A stretch of 64,000 bases of DNA, taken from positions 20,409,020-20,473,019 of the forward strand of contig CM074189.1 in NCBI GenBank assembly GCA_037179385.1. Direction: 5' to 3'. Below the pieces are notes generated by a model. It saw only the letters and a program-made list of their open reading frames with translations. It was not told where the DNA came from and searched no databases. The translations under genes and the position numbers were made by a program. Positions 57,626 through 64,000 of this stretch are shown piece after piece; within the stretch, counting starts at the first letter, position 1, and every line of letters begins with the position of its first letter. This stretch comes from Holothuria scabra. Its lineage: Eukaryota; Echinodermata; Holothuroidea; Aspidochirotida; Holothuriidae.

Positions 57626-58152
57626 TAGGAAAACTAACGCAAAGAAAGTTTCTCAGGGGTGGACACAACTACTTTTGGTTTTCCTGTTAAAGGGTAAGGT
57701 ACTGCCTTAGGTAAGCTGAAATACCTTAAAATATTGCCGCATTTGCGATCTATGTCCTCCTGAAGTTAACATTTTTTTCAAGGAAAACGGAGGTACCGGT
57801 TCCCTTTAGTCTCATCCCCCAGGCCGCTGATCGGAAGTGCCCAGTTTTGGGGTCCCTAAAAAGTGCATGTATTACCATTTTTCATAGATTGATTTTTTTT
57901 TTGAAGTCGCAGACATGAGATTCGTATTTCAAGGCTGGGTACATCCAGCTTAAAACACGTGGGAAGTGCCATCTGGAGGGGTTATAAAGCCCAAACTTTT
58001 CTTGTACGTTCCACGCCAACTGATGGTGGCGCTCCGCTCAGATAGTCTTGCCATGCCTTACCCTCGGAGGCACCAGGCCCCCACTTATTACCTAGCCCCC
58101 CCCCCCCCCCCAAATCCATCCTGGCTACGCCACTGAGTGAAATCAGACTTGC

Positions 58153-58340
58153 GTAAGTTCATGGCCCAGTTTCTGTGCAATTGGTTTAAGCCGGGCCGGC
58201 CATTGCCTTTTTTCCAGTTCTGGTCCACTGACTATTTCCCTACTCAATTGCTTATCGGCTTATGCCGAGCACGAAAGACATTGGCAGTAGGTTCCGTTTT
58301 TTAAGTTTTTGGTATGACCCAGCCAGGAGTCAAACTCCAG
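58153..58340 (-). mobile_element. SINE copy
   Basis: Reverse orientation: catggcccagtttctgtgca, ccttttttccagttctgg, ggcagtaggttccgttttt and gacccagccaggagtcaaactcc, a well kept B box. The A box is lost. Confidence 0.88.
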
Positions 58341-58485
58341 AACTGATGAATCAGACATAGGTCGAGACCGTTTTCACGGGTCACGATAGTCCAAATTCAA
58401 GTGCGTGTTGTCCGTGCACGAGTGCAAAAGATGAATGTGCAAATGCTAATTCCATACTGGAAGCTTTATAACCCCAAAGTGATAC

Positions 58486-58543
58486 ATTTTTCATGCTGTT
58501 TAATACACATTTTTGAATTTTTTTACTTTGAGGAACACCTTTA
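58486..58543. mobile_element. Solo end of the 30831-31351 MITE family
   Basis: catgctgtttaatacacatt, then tttgaattttttt, actttgagg and acctttaagg, matches the right TIR of the element at 30831-31351. The opposite end was not found. Confidence 0.7.
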
Positions 58544-58632
58544 AGGAATGATCCCTACTTAATCTGTTAACAAGTATATAAACTTTCACGATGGTAACGT
58601 TACTGGACAGGTGGATGAGACGACGGTATATA

Positions 58633-58855
58633 CACTCTAAAAAGTGTTGTGTAGAATTTACACAACATTGTGTGACTAGTCCACCAATCAACAAATGTGT
58701 ATAAAGTACACATGGTTGTGCAATAAATTTACACAACATGTGTAGAATTTGATGTGTAAATTTATGACACAACCATGTGTACTTTCTACATATTTGTTGA
58801 TTGGTGGACTAGTCACACAATGTTGTGTAAATTCTACACAACATATTTTAGAGTG
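58633..58855. mobile_element. Foldback element with 88-bp arms
   Basis: Left arm 58633-58720 and right arm 58768-58855 pair at 84 of 88 positions by my count. The ends are CACTCTAAAA..TTTTAGAGTG. Each arm itself holds a nested palindrome (tgttgtgtagaatttacaca). The 47-bp centre repeats the same words. The near-perfect pairing suggests recent origin or selection or conversion on the arms. Confidence 0.93.
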
Positions 58856-59677
58856 CAGGCATGGTGAGGGTTTAAAAATGGCACCAAATAGTACAGGTGT
58901 ACTGCATTAGCACGATTCTTGTTCTATCAAAGAAAAGGTATGGCTAGCTTTGCAGGCCTTACATGCTAAACTGCCACAACTACGTCAATAATGAGCTTCA
59001 GTTTTGTGTTTGAAATTGTTTCGGAGGCCATTTGGATGTTTTGTAGCAATAAACTTTCTGCAATGGTAATCTTCATTGCTGATCAGCTACAATTTCTCTT
59101 TCTGATCACCACACAAACCTCCCACCAGGCATTTTACTTTAATCTAATCTTTGATATTTCTTCGATAACTTGGCTATAAGATCACTGTGGTTGAGATATT
59201 TTCGTTATATAACTGGTTATAGGCCTAGTTCTTTCTCTCAAATTTGATCACTCGTATTAATTCAACGAACTTATCTATTTTTAAACAAATTGATTTAAAG
59301 ATCTTGTTTTATGATATCCAAAAGAAAGTTTGAGTAGCACTGATCGAATCAAGGCGTTTGTAGAAACCAACTAGCTAATATTTCGAACATCGGAAGTCAA
59401 TGTTCATTGTGACCAGTGAACAGGTGAACCAAAGGATTAAACCAACGGTTCCGCGGGGCAGTGTTGGTCAGCGGCCATGTTGGATTTTTCAAAATGCCCA
59501 CTCTCCCTGCACTGTGGTATCGTAATAAGTGTCAGTGACTCTAATAATGCCCAATAAATATAAAAAATGTATATAGGAAATGAGGTCTCCATCCAAGGAG
59601 GTATATCCATCCTTCATTGGCCATACATTGTTCCAATCCGCAGTCGACATCCGTCACCACGTGCTATCTGACCGAAT

Positions 59678-59871
59678 GCATGGTCAAGTGGTTACAGCAT
59701 TAGGTTTACGGTGGCAGAGTCTGGGTGTTCGACTCCTGGCCGGGTCATACAGAAGACTTTAAAAATGGAACCTACAGCCGCTGTGTGTTTAGTGTTCAGC
59801 ATGAGCAGTGGAGTAGGGAAACTAGCCAGTGAGCCACAACTGGAAAAAGATTGTGACTAACTCTGTAAAGC
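59678..59871 (+). mobile_element. SINE copy with the best-preserved head
   Basis: GCATGGTCAAGTGGTTACAG (A box), then GTGTTCGACTCCTGGCCGGG (B box), the body tgttcagcatgagcagtgga and agtgagccacaactgg, and a short ctgtaaagctta end. Confidence 0.9.
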
Positions 59872-61114
59872 TTACCCAAGTGTGTTACTGGAGTACACCC
59901 GCAAGGGACTTGCATTGCAGATTCGATAAACTTCCGAAATGCTCACAGTTCTCCACCGTTTCTACTCTCATATCTCTTCTCTCTGACATTTTTATGACGC
60001 AAGTGCTCCGGCTATATATGTTCGATGGCACTGGAGGACGCCTCTCATGCTGAAGGGATTTTCCGAGCAATCGCGGGCCTTGACTTATTTCTGCCTCAGT
60101 AAAATCGATTCGTCAATTATTCTATCAAGTAGCAATAAAACAAAGTGACTTTTTGAAATCTTTGGCAGGTTTGGGCGGTTTGGACAATTTTGTCACTTTG
60201 ATCCATTTTCTTCGAGAAATTGCATGAATATTAAATCCAATAAACCTGACGCAGACATTTACTGGCGTCAGTCTGTATCTTTTCTTTGCCTGCAGGGATA
60301 ATGATTCTTTCTTCACTTTCAAGCATAGTTCAACATTCGCGGGCACGGCAGGCAAGTGTCTTCTGAAACATGTAGTTCTTCTTTTGCAGATGAAAAAGAA
60401 CCCCCGCCTCAAAGCCCATGCTTTGAAGCATGAAAAATAATTGTAAAGAAACTCTCACTAAAAAGGAAGTTGTCGGCTCTCTTGGAGACTAAAGTATATG
60501 CGAACATGCGTTTATGGTTCACTGGGGTGGACATATGACAGACTTGATTTCTTCACGTAGAAAAGAACAATATGACACCCCAGATGTATACTAAGTAAAT
60601 GTGCATGCCGAGAGCAGTGGGGCAGCCCCAGAGGTTAAAACGGGACATAAGACAAAGGTTTAATTACTGTACTAGACGGAAAGGGGCTAACCGTTGAGTA
60701 ATAGTGTACTTTTTGTTTCCCAAATTTATGCATCGGCACAGATTTAAGCGATGTCGTCATCCGAGCATTGTGTTCTTGTAGGGGTCTTGTACTAGTTTAC
60801 CAATGCACGCTAGGTCAGTGACCTCGCGTGCTCGCGTTTCAGCATGTACAAGTTGTACTAATGGATTCAGTGAGTTACTCAATCTCCTGGTTCATTCAGG
60901 GAGCTCCTTGATCCATTACAGAGCACTGTCCTCAGCCAGCCTTTTTTAGCATAAGTGAGTGCAAACTATTTACCCTTTTAAAAACGTGATGACGTAACCA
61001 CACCTATACGTAGACTGTATCTCTCTAAAACACAAAACATTTAAATACTTATTTCGCCCCACTTTGAAGACTCCTTTAAATTTTAAACATCATTGTAGGC
61101 ACTCCAAGAAGAAT

Positions 61115-61260
61115 TATTTTTCACTCTTATTGGAGTAGATTTCACTCTTTTTGGAGTGAATGTCAGTATTCTTGAAGAGAACTAACACCCTAACGGTGTG
61201 AATTCACACTGTTCCATTTTTCATTCTATTAGAGAGTGATTAAGTTCTCTTTTTGAAGTG
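61115..61260. repeat. Second TTCACTC...GAGTGAA palindrome cluster
   Basis: ttcactcttattggagtaga, ttcactctttttggagtgaa, taacggtgtgaattcacact and attagagagtgatt, the same vocabulary as 52540-52850. Confidence 0.7.
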
Positions 61261-61868
61261 AACCAATCATAAAATTTCGTCATTTACCAATAAAGCTGCG
61301 TAATTATGAATAAATACCATATACGGGTTTTTATATCTCTTGTGCCTCCACGGTATTTTTTTGGTTATTATGAGTTACACAAGACATTTACACAGGTGTT
61401 CCACAATTTTATGATGTGGTATGGATTTTATTGGGCTGTAGTGCCTGTTAAAGAATACAATACAATAAAATTCAGTGATATTTATCGGATTAATACAAAG
61501 CTTGTAATAGGTTTAATTCCCGATGACCTTTGTGACAGAATGAAAAAAATCGGAAAACGTCAACAATGCATTTTATTTTACGTGTGCAAATAATGGGAAC
61601 TAAGTTATAATATGATCAAAATTGCAAGGACATCTTAGGCATTAAACTTGCATAAGCTTGTCTTCCTCCTAAAAACGAAAAGAATAGGACACATACACTT
61701 TACACCATGTCTTCAGCAAATTACAAAAAAATCCCTTTTTTGTTGGTAACTTGAATTATTATATTCTATTAAAGAAATAATTATGGATTTTGTTATCATC
61801 AATTTTTTAATGCCATTTAAAATGAAAATATATCTTTCACACTGTCGTGGATTTTTCCTCCTCTTTTG

Positions 61869-61947
61869 GTGATCAATTATGTATTTACATAATTGATCAC
61901 AAATGTTCAAGTGGAAGCAGGGAGTTGCCACTAGAGGCAACTCCCTG
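61869..61947. repeat. Two adjacent perfect hairpins
   Basis: 61869-61900 is a perfect 15-bp stem with a TT spacer (gtgatcaattatgta / tacataattgatcac). 61918-61947 is a perfect 12-bp stem with a 6-base loop (cagggagttgcc actaga ggcaactccctg). Confidence 0.9.
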
Positions 61948-63459
61948 GGAAGGACATACACGTTTTAAAGGGAAATATTGCGTTTGTTTTGCAAGGAAAT
62001 TTCATCCCCCTAAAAACCAATATTTATTGGCAAATAGTGATAAACAATTACAAATAATGCAGTATGGTAGCCTTCTTTTCAAGAAATAAGTTTTCCTCAG
62101 ATAGAAATTCAGTTGTATTTTGATCAAGAATAATTTTTTCACCCAAACTTTCAACATTTCAAAAGATGCAACTTCCATAACTCTTCTTGTGCATAATATT
62201 TTGAAGAGATTAAAGGGCAGGAGCAGTCATTCCAAATTGAAGTACTGTAGTAGACTGTCCAGTTTCATGATTGGCTGTTGTGAGTCATGTGACAATGTTT
62301 TTTTTCTCTCTCTCTTCAAATGTGAAATTTACCAAAAATAACTGTTTGATTTACCTTGAATATGCAATAGTAAAGCCATAAAATGTAATTAAAGATACTT
62401 TGAAGAGAAATAAGATGAAAACTGAGTTATTTAGCTTTTTCTTCAAAATAAGTTTGGGGGCTCTTTACCTTTAAGCTATTGCTGGAGAATTTATTGTTGA
62501 GATTAAATGATTTGAAAAAGACAAGAGCTATTTACTTTTAATGCTATGTTGGAGCATTTTAAAAGCAGTATTTCCCTTTAAAGTTACTGTTGGTTTTTAA
62601 AACAATTATTGGTTAAACGCTCAAGAGGCGTAAGCTGCCGTGCCAAATTCATCTTGTAAGCGCAGCTAAATCCATGTTATTTGTCTTCTATTTACAGTTT
62701 TCGTGATGTATTAAAAGATAATTATGTTAGAGATTAAATCTAAATCAAGATGTATAAATCGTCGTCAGTTTCACAATTCGGGTGAAAATTTTAAAACTTT
62801 TATAAAAACTGAAATGCTATTTTAACTTTAATTCGCTCATTTAAATTGGGGTGATTGCATTGCAGCCTTGGCTAATCCGCAGCAAGGAAATATAAAGGCG
62901 AGCATTACTAAAGGAAACACGCTATACTGTAGTTACTTATCAACGCATGCGCTACATGCGTAGCAGACTGTACGGCCTGACGGCACATTCCTTGATAAAT
63001 CACATGATTTTGGAATCTGAGAAGCCGAAATAACATGTCAAAATCCCCTCTACGGGGTACGCGGGCGTACCTTTTAATTTTCAGGTTCACTAATACCGAT
63101 TTTTTTTTATGTATATTGTGTTCATTGCCTGGTTGCAACAACTGTTTTGAAGTTATAAATAAATGATGACCAATCTTGTTTCAGAGTTTTAAAAACAGTG
63201 GCATTTCATGTGGACTCTGGGCGTCGATCGTGGGAGGACTTGGAGACACGCCCACACAAATTTTGGAAATGCACACGTTGAATTTAGATTTTTACACTGT
63301 TGCGTTTTGAGGGACTGAATTGACCACGGTCTCCCACCTACCCACATTCGAGAAAAAAATTGACGGTACTGACGTTGGAACCTCTATTTCTTTACAGTAA
63401 ATTTAGTATTTTTGTACCTGACAATGAACGGTCGACTATTTTACAGGGCTGTAGTCGAG

Positions 63460-63597
63460 TCCAACAAGCTCGAGTCCAAGTCCGAGTCCAAGTCCAAAAG
63501 CTCAAGTCCGAGTCCAAGTCCAAGTCCAAGGGGCTCGAGTCCAAGTCCAAGTCCGAGTCCAGTGCTCTCGAGTCCAAGTCCGAGTCCAAGTCCAAAA
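63460..63597. repeat. (GAGTCC/AAGTCC)n hexamer repeat
   Basis: About 20 hexamers of RAGTCC with interruptions (aaaagctc, aaggggctc, agtgctc) at fairly regular spacing. It creates spurious low-complexity open frames on both strands. Confidence 0.95.
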
Positions 63598-64000
63598 GTA
63601 GTAAAACAACAATATTATTATCTGGTAAAGATCTATAGGCCTCTAGGGGTATAGCTGTATGAACAGGGACAAACTTGGACTCAATTCCTGATATAATCTG
63701 ATTTTTCCTGTACTTGGAATTGGCCTGGAATGGTCCTGAAATTGGAACTGGGCCGGAATGGGCTGCAACTGGACCTGAAATCGAAGCGGAGCCCATGCAG
63801 CTGAGTCCACTTATCTTGCTAAGTAAACAGGAGCTCATATATTTTTCACTTAAAATCAGCCAATTGTCTGGGAGGAATGCCCCAGCCTGGGGATATTTAC
63901 AGCAGTGCATGGGGTCCTAATGGGAATGCTCAAATATACTCAGGAATTTTGTAGGTGGGCCAAAGCCTTTTTGTTGGGGTAATGTATTTTTTAAGTTGTC

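Larger units (their letters stand above)
55560..58135. mobile_element. Probable 2.6-kb hAT-type element with G-rich ends
   Basis: The left terminus CAGTGGGGCAGCCACGGGGG faces the right terminus ..ccatcctggctacgccactg, whose reverse complement is CAGTGGCGTAGCCAGGATGG. Both are followed inward by a long G run and a GGCCTAGG/CTAGG-type step. The flanking 8-mers are AGTGAGAT (55552-55559) and AGTGAAAT (58136-58143), a 7/8 match. No transposase frame survives, and the interior carries a reverse-transcriptase fragment. Two solo ends meeting by chance is the alternative. Confidence 0.65.
58856..64000. other. Non-coding sequence to the window end
   Basis: No gene recognised. It contains a SINE (59678-59871), a solo CAGTGGGGCAGCC end at 60615, a palindrome cluster (61115-61260), twin hairpins (61869-61947) and a hexamer repeat (63460-63597). 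Confidence 0.5.

Noticed and set aside
63392..63910. 172-codon minus-strand frame with Leu-Asp-Ser-Asp repeats, and matching plus-strand Ser/Lys frames
   Set aside because: Produced by the RAGTCC hexamer repeat; low complexity in several frames.

Overview
The window is animal nuclear DNA. It is AT-rich, has spliced coding exons with GT/AG borders and long introns, and is dense in SINEs, short inverted-repeat transposons and minisatellites. No long uninterrupted bacterial-type reading frame, operon, CRISPR array or rRNA gene is visible. The one clear gene is a plus-strand AMP deaminase (AMPD family), whose protein reads like a deuterostome AMPD with features of both vertebrate AMPD2 and AMPD3. 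The repeat landscape (tRNA-derived SINE, TTAA-flanked and hAT-type MITEs, frequent poly-C/poly-G runs) suggests a marine invertebrate deuterostome such as an echinoderm. That assignment is inference, not proof.

Layout. 1-14814: upstream non-coding sequence, probably the large 5' intron(s) of the AMPD gene, with several transposon copies and one candidate 39-nt exon at 4551-4589 whose phase fits the next exon. 14815-36258: ten confident AMPD exons encoding about 571 C-terminal residues, including the whole catalytic domain ([16 protein letters not shown] and SLSTDDP motifs) and the natural stop. The N-terminal part of the protein was not found and probably lies upstream of the window. The introns carry SINEs, a 145-bp tandem array rich in nuclear-receptor half-site-like motifs, several minisatellites, and TTAA-flanked MITEs, including two head-to-tail copies just before the last exon. 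36259 to about 37270: probable 3' UTR containing a SINE. 37421-38048: a 26-bp minisatellite. 38049-64000: no gene recognised. This part holds SINE copies, a hAT-type non-autonomous element with 8-bp target duplications (49848-50287), a CpG-rich inverted-repeat element (51973-52385), a probable 2.6-kb hAT-type element (55560-58135) that contains a broken non-LTR retrotransposon reverse-transcriptase fragment, an 84/88-paired foldback element (58633-58855), two neighbouring perfect hairpins and a hexamer repeat. A CpG-rich patch near 44.8-45.4 kb is a weak promoter or first-exon candidate.

I found no convincing new multi-gene system. The points most worth checking are the candidate microexon, the DR1/DR2-bearing tandem array, the paired TTAA MITEs with CpG-decay differences, the two hAT-type elements with intact target duplications, and the 13-copy SINE family with a possibly non-poly(A) 3' end.
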